A stretch of 64,000 nt of DNA from PALSA-505 sp036267135 (GTDB lineage Bacteria; Actinomycetota; Actinomycetes; Streptosporangiales; Streptosporangiaceae), in assembly GCA_036267135.1 (NCBI GenBank), contig DATAWQ010000029.1:1-64000 (forward strand), given 5' to 3'. A program made the position numbers and the translations under genes. Below, piece after piece: positions 43,720-51,746 of the stretch. The stretch's first letter is position 1, and the number at the start of each line of letters is the position of its first letter. Below the pieces are notes generated by a model, which worked only from the letters and a program-made list of their open reading frames with translations, ran no database searches and was not told where the DNA came from.

Positions 43720-44782
43720 GCGCGGCCCGCGGGTTCGCCGCGGCCCGCAGCCGGTCCTGTTCGGCCAGGGCGGCCATGCCTGGTTCACAGGCCGCCAGCA
43801 GCGTGGCCTGATCCTCCCGGCCGAGCCAGGCCGACCTGCCCGGACGGCTGCGGTCCACCATCCGGCTGGCCGTGGCCAGCCACTGTGGTGTGGCCGTCAC
43901 GCCGAAGACCGGGGCGAGCCTGGTCAGCTCCGGCTCGGGATCGGCGAGCAAGTCGGCATAGCCCAGCGTGTCCCATTGGTTGGTGGGCATCGCGTCCAGA
44001 GCCGCCACCGCACCGGTCATCATGCCGGACCACAAGGTGCCGAAATACTCGAGGTCGAACTCGAACTCCGTCAGCCGGGAGAAGTCGTAGGGCGGCGAGA
44101 GAAGTCCGGCGAAGCGGCCGGGCAGCGCGTCCTGTATCCGCTGCCAGCTCGCCCCGCCCGGCAGGCCCGCCGACCGCGCGGCCAGGTAGGTGACCACCCC
44201 CACCTGGAACATGGGGAAACGGCTCATGGACAGGGCGCAGTCCGGGCCATACCGGTGCATGTGCACCAGGCGCGCCTCGGGGAACTGGTCCCGCAGCAGA
44301 TCTATCGAGTTCACGGAGCCGCCCGAGCGTTCAACCACGACGTTCCGGTCTAGCAGGCCAGCCAGGTAGCCGAACACGGCGCGGTACTGATCGGGGGCCG
44401 AGCGCCGTGGCCAGCCCGGGATCTCGGCGGCGAGGTTGTCGAACAGGGTGTCGGGCTCGTCGGACAGCAGCGACAGGGTGCTGTGGCAGATGATCGGGAT
44501 GCCGGTCTTCGGGCTGAACCGGCCGCGGCCGTAGGGATAGAACATCTCCGGCGAGGTCAGGCCGTTCGTGACCAGAGCGTCGGCGATCGGGTCCGGCGCG
44601 GACAGTATCCGCCAGAGTTCCTGGCCGTCCATGTCCTGCCCGGGGTAGGGCACCCGGCGCAGCACGCCCTGCAGGCAGGCGAAGAACTCGCTGACGCTCA
44701 GCACGTCGGGATGCGCGTGCAGAATCCTGGAGAGCAACGTGGAGCCAGCCCGGCCAGAGCTGACCACGAAGGTGAGGTTCAC
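43709..44782 (-). CDS. Sulfotransferase-like P-loop protein
   Basis: A 357-aa protein. The N-terminal FVVSSGRAGSTLLSRIL is the 5'-phosphosulfate loop of PAPS-dependent sulfotransferases, and VHMHRYGPDCALSMSRFP resembles the 3'-phosphate-binding region with R and S. HPDVLSVSEFFA follows the usual spacing. It may sulfate a hydroxyl of the product (phenol or alcohol), or be a related non-sulfating member. It is encoded after the MFS pair with a 4-nt overlap (ATGA), so sulfation and export appear linked. Confidence 0.8.
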   Translation of the reverse strand: MNLTFVVSSGRAGSTLLSRILHAHPDVLSVSEFFACLQGVLRRVPYPGQDMDGQELWRILSAPDPIADALVTNGLTSPEMFYPYGRGRFSPKTGIPIICHSTLSLLSDEPDTLFDNLAAEIPGWPRRSAPDQYRAVFGYLAGLLDRNVVVERSGGSVNSIDLLRDQFPEARLVHMHRYGPDCALSMSRFPMFQVGVVTYLAARSAGLPGGASWQRIQDALPGRFAGLLSPPYDFSRLTEFEFDLEYFGTLWSGMMTGAVAALDAMPTNQWDTLGYADLLADPEPELTRLAPVFGVTATPQWLATASRMVDRSRPGRSAWLGREDQATLLAACEPGMAALAEQDRLRAAANPRAALTS

Positions 44783-46107
44783 GCGGCCTGTCCTTTCCTG
44801 CGGGTTGCGGGTTGCGGGTTCCCCCCGGCCCGGTCTGGAATTTCCTCTTCGTTTCCGGGGTCTGGCAGCCGGTCACCCAGGTGGTGCAGTTCCCGGTTGA
44901 ACTGCAGCCAGATGGCCAGCGCCCCGTACACGACGGCGGCCACGAGGATGACCGGGTACGCGCCGATCTTGTCGGTCAGCGCACCGAAGATGGCCGGTGT
45001 GAACGAGGCCAGGCCCTGATAGCAGAGCTGCAGCGTGTTTCCGGTCTGGGCCTGCAGGTGGTGCGGGGTGATCTGGGCGGACCGGGCGGACATGAGCACG
45101 TTGACCGGCATGATCGCGAAGCCGGTTACGCCGGCCAGTGCCGCGATCACCCAGACCGATGGGGCGAAGAACATGCCGGCGGCACAGGCCGGGAACAGCC
45201 AGGCGGAGAGCAGTGTCAGCAGCCGTGGCCCGGCCAGCCGGGACAGCCGTACGGCCAGCAGCGCGCCGGCCAGACCGCAGCCCGCGCTGATGGTGAACAG
45301 CGTGCCAATCTCGAACGGGGTGGCGCCGCGGTTCCTGGCCACCACGATGATGGTCAGCCGTATCCCGAACACCACGCCGTTGAGGAGGCTGGTCCAGACC
45401 GCGAACATGCGCAGAAACGGTTGCTGGGCGATGAAGCGCATGCCCTTGGTGAGACTGCGCCCTAACGGCTCACGGGCGGGAGGCTGGTCCGGGTCGAGTG
45501 GTTTGCGGATCAGCGCGGCCGCGAGCGCGATGGCCCCGAACGAGACCGAGTCCACGGCGAACGGAAGGGACCTCCCGGCGTCGAACAGCGCGCCTCCGGC
45601 CGGTGGCCCCAGCATGGTGGCGGCCCGGTCCCTGGCCTGGGTGGCGGCCATGGCCTCGGGAAGCTGCCCGCGGGCCACGATGCGGCGGGTGGCGCCCCGG
45701 CTCGCGCCCAGATAGAACGCCGAGGCAATGCCCTGGACGCAGCCGACCACGGCGAGGTGGATCACGAACACGTGATGGGTGAGAACGGCGGGCACGACGG
45801 TGGCCCCAGCGATCATCTGCACCAGCGAGGCGGTCACCATGATCCGTTTGCGCGGATGGCGATCGGCGACCACGCCTGCAGGCAGCAGGAACACCAGAGT
45901 GCCGATCAGCGTGACGCTGGCGACAATCCCGGCCTGCGCGGCCGAGCCGGTGGCGGCCAGGATGAGCAGGGGATAGGCCAGGGACGATATCTGGGTCCCC
46001 AGCATCGAGGTGGCCTGGCCGGTCCACAGCAGAGTGAAGTCGCGATTTCGACGCAGCGGGACCAGTTGAGCACTGTCCGCAACCTCGGTGGGGCGTCCGC
46101 TGTCCAC
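44779..46107 (-). CDS. MFS exporter A (tandem paralogue)
   Basis: A 442-aa MFS protein with 12 helices of the MFS_3 group: LRRNRDFTLLWTGQATSMLG, ADRHPRKRIMVTASLVQ (motif A), RNRGATPFEIGTLFT. It is about 65-70% identical by eye with the MFS protein encoded at 46234-47490. A GTG start at 46107 is assumed. The sulfotransferase gene follows with a 4-nt overlap. It probably exports the cluster product or a sulfated form of it. Confidence 0.9.
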   Translation of the reverse strand: MDSGRPTEVADSAQLVPLRRNRDFTLLWTGQATSMLGTQISSLAYPLLILAATGSAAQAGIVASVTLIGTLVFLLPAGVVADRHPRKRIMVTASLVQMIAGATVVPAVLTHHVFVIHLAVVGCVQGIASAFYLGASRGATRRIVARGQLPEAMAATQARDRAATMLGPPAGGALFDAGRSLPFAVDSVSFGAIALAAALIRKPLDPDQPPAREPLGRSLTKGMRFIAQQPFLRMFAVWTSLLNGVVFGIRLTIIVVARNRGATPFEIGTLFTISAGCGLAGALLAVRLSRLAGPRLLTLLSAWLFPACAAGMFFAPSVWVIAALAGVTGFAIMPVNVLMSARSAQITPHHLQAQTGNTLQLCYQGLASFTPAIFGALTDKIGAYPVILVAAVVYGALAIWLQFNRELHHLGDRLPDPGNEEEIPDRAGGNPQPATRRKGQAA

Positions 46108-46233
46108 GTTGCTCTGCCACCCAGCAGTGTCTAGTGATTACCACCAGCAGTTTGTCAGAGTAATAAATAAACGGAAGGGATGCGTCGGCTCAAACCTCGG
46201 CAAAGAAAATCGGGGGGTGCGTGCTTAGCCGTT
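46108..46233 (-). promoter_or_regulatory. Intergenic region between the MFS paralogues, AT-rich, possible promoter
   Basis: On the minus strand this 126-bp gap contains TTTATTTATTACTCTGACA and CACTAGACACTG, far richer in A and T than anything nearby. CTGACA followed by 17 bp and ACTAGA is a candidate -35/-10 pair. It would let exporter A and the sulfotransferase be transcribed apart from exporter B. Confidence 0.38.
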
Positions 46234-47490
46234 CTAGCCAGTGCCCGCCTGCTTGTCATCGAGCTGGTAGAGCTGCCGGTTGAGCTGCAGCCAGAGCGCC
46301 AGCATCCCGAACATGGCCGCCGCGATGGCGATCATCGTGTAGGGGCCGATCTTGTCGGTGAGGGCGCCGAAGATGAGCGGCGTGAGCGAGGCGAGTCCCT
46401 GGTAGCACAGCTGCAGCGCGTTCCCTACCTGGGCTTGCAGGTGGTCCGGGGTAACCAGGGTGGAACGTGCGATCAGGATCACGTTGATCGGCATGATGGC
46501 GAACCCGGTCACCCCGGCCAAGGCGGCGATGACCCAGACCGAGGGTGCGAAGAACATCCCGAGCGTGCACACGGGAAACAACCACGACGTGATCAGTATC
46601 AGCGGCCGCGCGCCGACCCATTTGGTCAGCCGCACCGCTACCAGTGCCCCCGGCAGGCCGAGCGCGGCGGTGATCGCGAACATCAGGCCGATCTCGAAGG
46701 GAGTGGCGCCGCGGTTCCTGGCCAGCACGATGATGGTCAGCCGCAGCCCGAAGACGATGCCGTTCAGGAAGGTCGTCCAGATGGCGAACATGCGCACGAA
46801 CGGCTGCTGGACGACGAACCGGATCCCCGCAGTGACGCTCCGGCGCAGTGGCTCGGGAGCCGGGCGGCTGATCGGGTCCAGTGACTTCCTGATCAGCGCT
46901 GCGGCCAGCCCGATGACGCCGAATGAGGCCGCGTCCACGGCGAAGGGCAGAAATCTCGCGAAGCCGAACAGCGCCCCGCCGATCGGCCCTCCGGCCAGCG
47001 TCGTCACCCGGTCCCTGGCCTGAGTGGCGGCCATCGCCTCCGGCAACTGCTCCAAAGGCACGATGCGCCGGGTGGCGCCGCGGCTCGCGCCCTGGTAGAA
47101 GGCCGCGGCCGCGCCCTGCACGCAGCCGACCACGGCCAGTTGGATCAGGTACACGTGATGGCTCAGCACAGCAGGCACGACCGTGGCCCCGGCCACCATC
47201 TGGATGAGCGACGCGGTCACCATGATCCGCTTGCGTGGGTGGCGGTCGGCGATCACGCCGGCGGGCAGCAATAAGGTCAGGGTGCTGGCCAGCGTGACGC
47301 TGGCCATGAGGCCGGCCTGGGCGGCCGAGCCGGTAGCGGCGAGGATGAGCAGGGGGTAGGCCAGGAACGATATCTGGTTCCCCAGCAGGGACGCGGCCTG
47401 GCCGGTCCACAGCAGGGTGAAGTCCCGGTTGCGGCGCAGCGGCACCGGCTCGGCGCTGGACGCGGCCTTAGTGACCTGATTCCCGTCCAT
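46234..47490 (-). CDS. MFS exporter B (tandem paralogue)
   Basis: A 418-aa MFS protein: LRRNRDFTLLWTGQAASLLG, ADRHPRKRIMVTASLIQ, GRLTI-type loop RLTIIVLARNRGATPFEIG, and FFAPSVWVIAALAGVTGFAI, the last identical in exporter A. The two genes arose by tandem duplication and have since diverged. The start at 47490 is 49 bp from the divergent GDSL gene. Two similar pumps may handle two product forms, such as sulfated and free (inference). Confidence 0.9.
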   Translation of the reverse strand: MDGNQVTKAASSAEPVPLRRNRDFTLLWTGQAASLLGNQISFLAYPLLILAATGSAAQAGLMASVTLASTLTLLLPAGVIADRHPRKRIMVTASLIQMVAGATVVPAVLSHHVYLIQLAVVGCVQGAAAAFYQGASRGATRRIVPLEQLPEAMAATQARDRVTTLAGGPIGGALFGFARFLPFAVDAASFGVIGLAAALIRKSLDPISRPAPEPLRRSVTAGIRFVVQQPFVRMFAIWTTFLNGIVFGLRLTIIVLARNRGATPFEIGLMFAITAALGLPGALVAVRLTKWVGARPLILITSWLFPVCTLGMFFAPSVWVIAALAGVTGFAIMPINVILIARSTLVTPDHLQAQVGNALQLCYQGLASLTPLIFGALTDKIGPYTMIAIAAAMFGMLALWLQLNRQLYQLDDKQAGTG

Positions 47491-47539
47491 GCGGCCGCCC
47501 CTGTTGTCTCGCGATCAACCCCCGTCGTAGTGTGCCAGA

Positions 47540-48241
47540 GTGGTGGATCACCGGATATATCCGGCCGAAGCGGCCGACCCTTATTGCCTGCGCGAAGGCG
47601 AGGCCGAGCGCCTCCTGGCCGGGCACCCATGGACCAGGTTCGCCGTGCTCGGCGACAGCATCGCCGAGGGGCTTGGCGACCCCGCGCCGGGTTATCCCGA
47701 CCAGCCGTGGTGTGACCGGATAGCCGCCGAGCTCACCCGGCACCGGCCGGAGCTCGCCTACCTGAACCTGGGCAAGAGTATGACCAGATCGGTCACGGTC
47801 AGAGCCGGCCAGCTACCCGAGGCGCTGGCCTTCGCTCCCGACCTGGCGCTGGTCGCCTGCGGTTCCGCGGACATGCTGCTGCCCGGGTACGACCCGGCCC
47901 GGGTCGAGCGCGAACTGCGGGCGATCGTGACCGCCTTCGCGGGGCAGGGCTGCGATGTGGTCACCGTCGGCCTGTTCGACGGATCGTACGCGCAGAACAT
48001 CCCCAAGCTGTTCATGGCCTCACGGCGCAAGCGCATCCACGAGAACGCCCGGCGCACCAAGCAGGCAGCGGAGGACCTCGGCGCCCTGCACGTCGAGCTG
48101 ACCTGGCATCCGGCCTCGAAGGAGGCCGACATCTACAGCGAGGATCCCCGGCACGGCACCATGCGTGGCCACGCGATCGCCGCGGCCGAAGCCATCAGGG
48201 TGCTCGGCGCCCACCTCGCCGTCCAGGCCGCTCATGAGTGA
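47540..48241 (+). CDS. GDSL/SGNH hydrolase-like protein
   Basis: A 233-aa cytosolic protein from a GTG at 47540. Block I is FAVLGDSIAEG (Ser 40), block II contains NLGKSMTR (Gly 78), and block V is EDPRHGTMRG (Asp 202, His 205). Block III, normally GxND, reads CGSADML with Ala 110 in place of the oxyanion Asn. It resembles small GDSL proteins found in biosynthetic clusters, which act as esterases, lactonases or acyltransferases. Its stop overlaps the methyltransferase start (8 nt), so the two are coupled. Confidence 0.8.
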   Translation: MVDHRIYPAEAADPYCLREGEAERLLAGHPWTRFAVLGDSIAEGLGDPAPGYPDQPWCDRIAAELTRHRPELAYLNLGKSMTRSVTVRAGQLPEALAFAPDLALVACGSADMLLPGYDPARVERELRAIVTAFAGQGCDVVTVGLFDGSYAQNIPKLFMASRRKRIHENARRTKQAAEDLGALHVELTWHPASKEADIYSEDPRHGTMRGHAIAAAEAIRVLGAHLAVQAAHE

Positions 48242-49289
48242 CCGGCCCACCAGCGCCGACCGGATGAGGCTGTTCGGCATCCTGACCAGCCCGTGGCTTG
48301 CGCAGGGCTGCTACGCGCTGGCCAAGCTCGGCCTGCCCGACCTGATGGCGGCAGGCCCGCGGCCCGTGGCCGAGCTGGCCGCCTCGGCGGGCCTGGACGA
48401 GCGAGCCCTGCACCGGATGCTGCGGGCGCTCGCCGCCGCGGGCCTGCTGCGCGAGGACCCGCCGGGCTGCTTCGGCCTCACCCCCGTCACCCAGCCGCTG
48501 CGATCGGACGTGTTCGGGTCGAGCCGCGACACCGCGATCATGTTCGGCGAGGAGGTGTTCCGCTCGTTCGCCGAGGTCGTCTCCACCTTGCGCACCGGCC
48601 AGCCGGCCTTCGAGAAGCTCTACGGCCAGCCGTTCTATGACTACCTGGGCGCGAACCCGGAGGCGGCGCGGACGTTCGGCACGGCGATGGGCCGCGCGGG
48701 GGTGCCGGCCGCGCTGTCCGGCTGCGACTTCGCCGGTCTGCGCACCGTGGTGGACGTCGGCGGCGGCGACGGCGGGCTGCTGGCCACGGTGCTGCGCGCG
48801 CAACCACAGGCCCGCGGCGTCCTGGTCGACCTGCCTACCGCCGCGGTGCAGGCGAAGGAGCGGCTCGCCCGGGCTGGCCTGGACGACCGGGTGGATTTCG
48901 TCGAGGCCAGCTTCTTCGACGCGATGCCGGCCGGTGCGGACGTCTACGTGCTGTGCCGGGTGCTGCACAACTGGCCGGACGGGGAAGCGGTGCGGCTGCT
49001 GCGGCGGATCCGCGAGGCGATCGACCCCGGCGGGCGGGTCATCGTCATCGAGGACCTGGTCCAGCCGGCCACCGGCCAGGACGAAGACCAGGCGGTGGGG
49101 GCGGCCACGGCCAGCCCGCCCGGCGCCGAGATCATGGACCTGCTGATCCTGCTCATGCTGTCCGGCTGCGACCGGACGCAAGCCGAGTACACCGGCCTGC
49201 TCGGCGAGGCGGGCTTCGGCATCACCGCCGTTCACCCGCCGCCGCGTGGCCGCTCGGTGGAAAGTGCGATCGAGGCCGTCCCGGCCTGA
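48234..49289 (+). CDS. SAM-dependent O-methyltransferase (dimeric, class I)
   Basis: A 351-aa methyltransferase from the ATG at 48234. A winged-helix dimerisation domain occupies about residues 10-100 (LTSPWLAQGCYALAKLGLPD, RALHRMLRALAAAGLLRE). The SAM-binding motif I is VVDVGGGDGGLLATVL, with acidic residue VLVDLP downstream. RVLHNWPDGEAVRLLRRI holds the catalytic His of the hydroxyneurosporene/acetylserotonin methyltransferase type. It likely methylates a phenolic or enolic hydroxyl of the product. Confidence 0.9.
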   Translation: MSDRPTSADRMRLFGILTSPWLAQGCYALAKLGLPDLMAAGPRPVAELAASAGLDERALHRMLRALAAAGLLREDPPGCFGLTPVTQPLRSDVFGSSRDTAIMFGEEVFRSFAEVVSTLRTGQPAFEKLYGQPFYDYLGANPEAARTFGTAMGRAGVPAALSGCDFAGLRTVVDVGGGDGGLLATVLRAQPQARGVLVDLPTAAVQAKERLARAGLDDRVDFVEASFFDAMPAGADVYVLCRVLHNWPDGEAVRLLRRIREAIDPGGRVIVIEDLVQPATGQDEDQAVGAATASPPGAEIMDLLILLMLSGCDRTQAEYTGLLGEAGFGITAVHPPPRGRSVESAIEAVPA

Positions 49290-49309
49290 CCCAGCCAGAA
49301 GGAGACACG

Positions 49310-50248
49310 ATGCCGTTCCACCCGCAGGTCCAGGCCATCCGCGACCGGCTCGAGCGTGACCAGGTGCCCAACCTGTACACGCTGTCGATCGAGGACGCGC
49401 GTGAGGCCGACGTCAAGGGGACGGTAGCCGGGGCCGGTAACAAGGTGGCGGTGGCTGACGTCAGCGAGCGAGAGATCCCTGGCCCGGCCGGGCCGCTGCG
49501 GATCCGTGTCTACCAGCCGGATGCCCCCGGCCCCTGGCCGGTGCTCGTGTACTTCTTCGGCGGCGGCTGGAGCCTGGGCACGCTGGACACCTCCGACGAC
49601 GTGTGCCGGCGGCTGACCAGCGCGGCCGGCTGCCTCACCGTGTCGGTCAGTTACCGGCTGGCGCCGGAGAACAAGTTCCCCGCGGCGGTGGAGGACGCCT
49701 ACGCGGGCGCGGCCTGGGTAGCGGCACACGCCGCCGAGCTGGGCGCAGACCCGTCCAGGATCGCCGTGGCCGGGGACAGTTCGGGCGGAAACCTGACCAT
49801 CGCGGTCACCCTGCTGGCCAGGCAGCGTGGCGGGCCGCGCCTCGTGCATCAGCTGCTGGTGTACCCGAATACCGACTATCAGTCTGATACGGACTCGATG
49901 CGGGAGTGCCGGGACGAGCACTTCTTCAATCCCAACGCGGTCCAGTGGTACTGGGGTATGTACCTGGCGACGCCGGACGACGGCGCCAACCCGCTCGCCT
50001 CGCCGCTGCGGGAAGCCGATCTGAGCGGCCTGCCGCCGGCCACGCTGATCTCGGCCGAATTCGACCCGCTGCGGGACGAGGGGGAGCGCTACGCGGCCCG
50101 GCTGGCCGAAGCCGGGGTGCCGGTCGAGGTCAGGCGCTACGACGGCGTGCCGCACGCCTTCTTCACGATGACCGGTTTCGTGGATGCGGCCGGCCAGGCG
50201 ATGGAGTATGCGGCGGCCCGGCTGCGCGCGGCTTTCACGGCCGCCTAG
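49310..50248 (+). CDS. Alpha/beta hydrolase, hormone-sensitive lipase type
   Basis: A 312-aa hydrolase; the ATG at 49310 has AAGGAG 6 nt upstream. The nucleophile elbow is GDSSGG (Ser 157), the acid is Asp 252 (SAEFDPLRDEG) and the base His 282 (GVPHAFF). In HSL-type enzymes the oxyanion motif is HGGG; here it is FFGGGW (82-87), with Phe for His. It may hydrolyse an ester or thioester intermediate, or serve as an editing or release enzyme. It lies 20 bp after the methyltransferase gene. Confidence 0.87.
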   Translation: MPFHPQVQAIRDRLERDQVPNLYTLSIEDAREADVKGTVAGAGNKVAVADVSEREIPGPAGPLRIRVYQPDAPGPWPVLVYFFGGGWSLGTLDTSDDVCRRLTSAAGCLTVSVSYRLAPENKFPAAVEDAYAGAAWVAAHAAELGADPSRIAVAGDSSGGNLTIAVTLLARQRGGPRLVHQLLVYPNTDYQSDTDSMRECRDEHFFNPNAVQWYWGMYLATPDDGANPLASPLREADLSGLPPATLISAEFDPLRDEGERYAARLAEAGVPVEVRRYDGVPHAFFTMTGFVDAAGQAMEYAAARLRAAFTAA

Positions 50249-50256
50249 TTCGGGAC

Positions 50257-51528
50257 CTAGCTGATCGCGATCGGGAAGTGGGCGAACCCGCGCAGCACCG
50301 CGCCGCGGCGGACCAGCGGGCCGGCCACCCGCAGCCGCGGGAACCTGGAGAGCAGCGCGGGGAAGAACAGTGCGGCCTGGACCCGGGCCAGCGGCGCGCC
50401 CAGGCAATGGTGCACACCGCCGCTGAACGACAGCGGTGACGGACCGGTCCTGGTGATGTCGAATCTGTCCGGGTCGGGAAACCTGGCCGGATCCCGGTTG
50501 CCCGCGCCCAGCAGGGCCATGATGTAGCTTCCGGCCGGCACGGCGACGCCGCCGAGTTCATACCCGTCGGCGGCGATCCGGCCGATGCCCTGCACCGGGG
50601 CGTCGTAGCGCAGCGCCTCTTCGACCGCGCCAGCGGACAGGCCGGGGTCACGCCGAAGCGCGTCCGCCTGGCCGGGGTGAGCGAGCAGCGCGGCGGTGCC
50701 GTTCAGCAGCAGGTCGGCCATGCTCTCGATGGCCGCGCTGAAGATCAGGGTGAGCGTCTGGAGGAGTTCTTCTTCGGACATGAGCGGGCCGCCGTCCCGG
50801 CGGGCCCCGGCGTCCACCGCGGCGACCAGTTCGGAGGTGAGGTCGTCGCGAGGATGGGCGCGGCGATCGGCCGCCAGGGCGGCGAAGTAGCCGAGCAGGG
50901 CCACCGCGGCCTCGTCGATCTGAGGCAGCAGGTCGGCACGGGACGCGCCGTCCACCGCGAGCCGCAACCCCTCCAGCGGCCTGCGCAGCATCTCCTGGTC
51001 GGCATCTGGCACGCCGAGCACCTTGCCGATCACCGAGATCGGCAGCGTGGCGGCCAGCAGTTCGTGCAGGTCGACGGCGCTCCCGTCGGCCCCGCCGTCG
51101 GCGATCGCATCCAGCGCCGCGGCGATTCGATCGCTGATGTACCCGCCGATCGCTTCGGCCCGCCGGTGCGTGAAGGGCCCGCTGACCGGCCGGCGCAGCC
51201 GGGTGTGATCGGGCGGGTCGCGGAACACGAACGACTCGTGGGTGACCCGGAGGCCCGGATGATCGCGCCAGCCCGGCCGCACCCGGTCCATCCACTCCGC
51301 GTTCTGGGCGTGCAGCGTGGGGTCGCGTATCACTGTCAGGCAGTCGTCGTACGCGCTGACGTAGACGACCCCGGTGCTGGTCAGGTACACCGGCGCGACC
51401 TCACGCAGCCGTGCGTACAGCGGGTGGGGATCGTCGTCGGCGGTCTGTCGGCCCAGTTCGGCGATTAACGCCTTGGCGGCCTGACGCTGTGCGTCCTGCG
51501 TGGTCTGGGTCGCCTGGGGGCCGGTCAT
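50257..51528 (-). CDS. Cytochrome P450 (P450-3), I-helix Thr replaced by Ser
   Basis: About 423 aa from the ATG at 51528, which has AAAGGA 6 nt upstream. The heme loop is FSGGVHHCLGAPLAR (Cys 375); ExxR is EEALR. The I-helix motif reads SAAIES (264-269) in place of AGxDT. It is a paralogue of P450-1. It is convergent with the hydrolase gene (8 bp apart) and divergent from the ATP-grasp gene. Confidence 0.92.
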   Translation of the reverse strand: MTGPQATQTTQDAQRQAAKALIAELGRQTADDDPHPLYARLREVAPVYLTSTGVVYVSAYDDCLTVIRDPTLHAQNAEWMDRVRPGWRDHPGLRVTHESFVFRDPPDHTRLRRPVSGPFTHRRAEAIGGYISDRIAAALDAIADGGADGSAVDLHELLAATLPISVIGKVLGVPDADQEMLRRPLEGLRLAVDGASRADLLPQIDEAAVALLGYFAALAADRRAHPRDDLTSELVAAVDAGARRDGGPLMSEEELLQTLTLIFSAAIESMADLLLNGTAALLAHPGQADALRRDPGLSAGAVEEALRYDAPVQGIGRIAADGYELGGVAVPAGSYIMALLGAGNRDPARFPDPDRFDITRTGPSPLSFSGGVHHCLGAPLARVQAALFFPALLSRFPRLRVAGPLVRRGAVLRGFAHFPIAIS

Positions 51529-51592
51529 GGAAGTCCTTTCGTCCCGCCCCCGCGGGCCGGAGGGGCTGAACACAGCCTGCCGCAATCTACGG

Positions 51593-51610
51593 GGACCGTC
51601 GAGACGGTCC
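51593..51610. promoter_or_regulatory. Perfect 18-bp palindromic operator candidate
   Basis: GGACCGTC-GA-GACGGTCC is a perfect 8-2-8 inverted repeat in the 218-bp space between the divergent P450-3 and ATP-grasp genes. Its size and position suit a dimeric repressor such as TetR or GntR, but no such regulator gene is found in the cluster. It could also be a short RNA hairpin. Confidence 0.45.
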
Positions 51611-51675
51611 GGCTGGCCAAATTCACGACCCACGCGAACCATGACGAAGCCAGGCAAGTCAGTTACTCTTTCACC

Positions 51676-51720
51676 GCACCCCGGCCGGGTGCACCACCTC
51701 GGCGGCCTGAGCCGGGGTGC
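51676..51720 (+). promoter_or_regulatory. Leader hairpin before the ATP-grasp gene
   Basis: GCACCCCGGC (51676-51685) and GCCGGGGTGC (51711-51720) form a perfect 10-bp stem with a 25-nt loop, ending 26 nt before the ATG at 51747. It lies inside the probable 5' leader and could act as an attenuator or RNA stabiliser. The loop contains TGCACCACCTCGG, which could compete for pairing. Confidence 0.4.
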
Positions 51721-51746
51721 TTGCGTTGCTAGGAGTGGGACACTTC

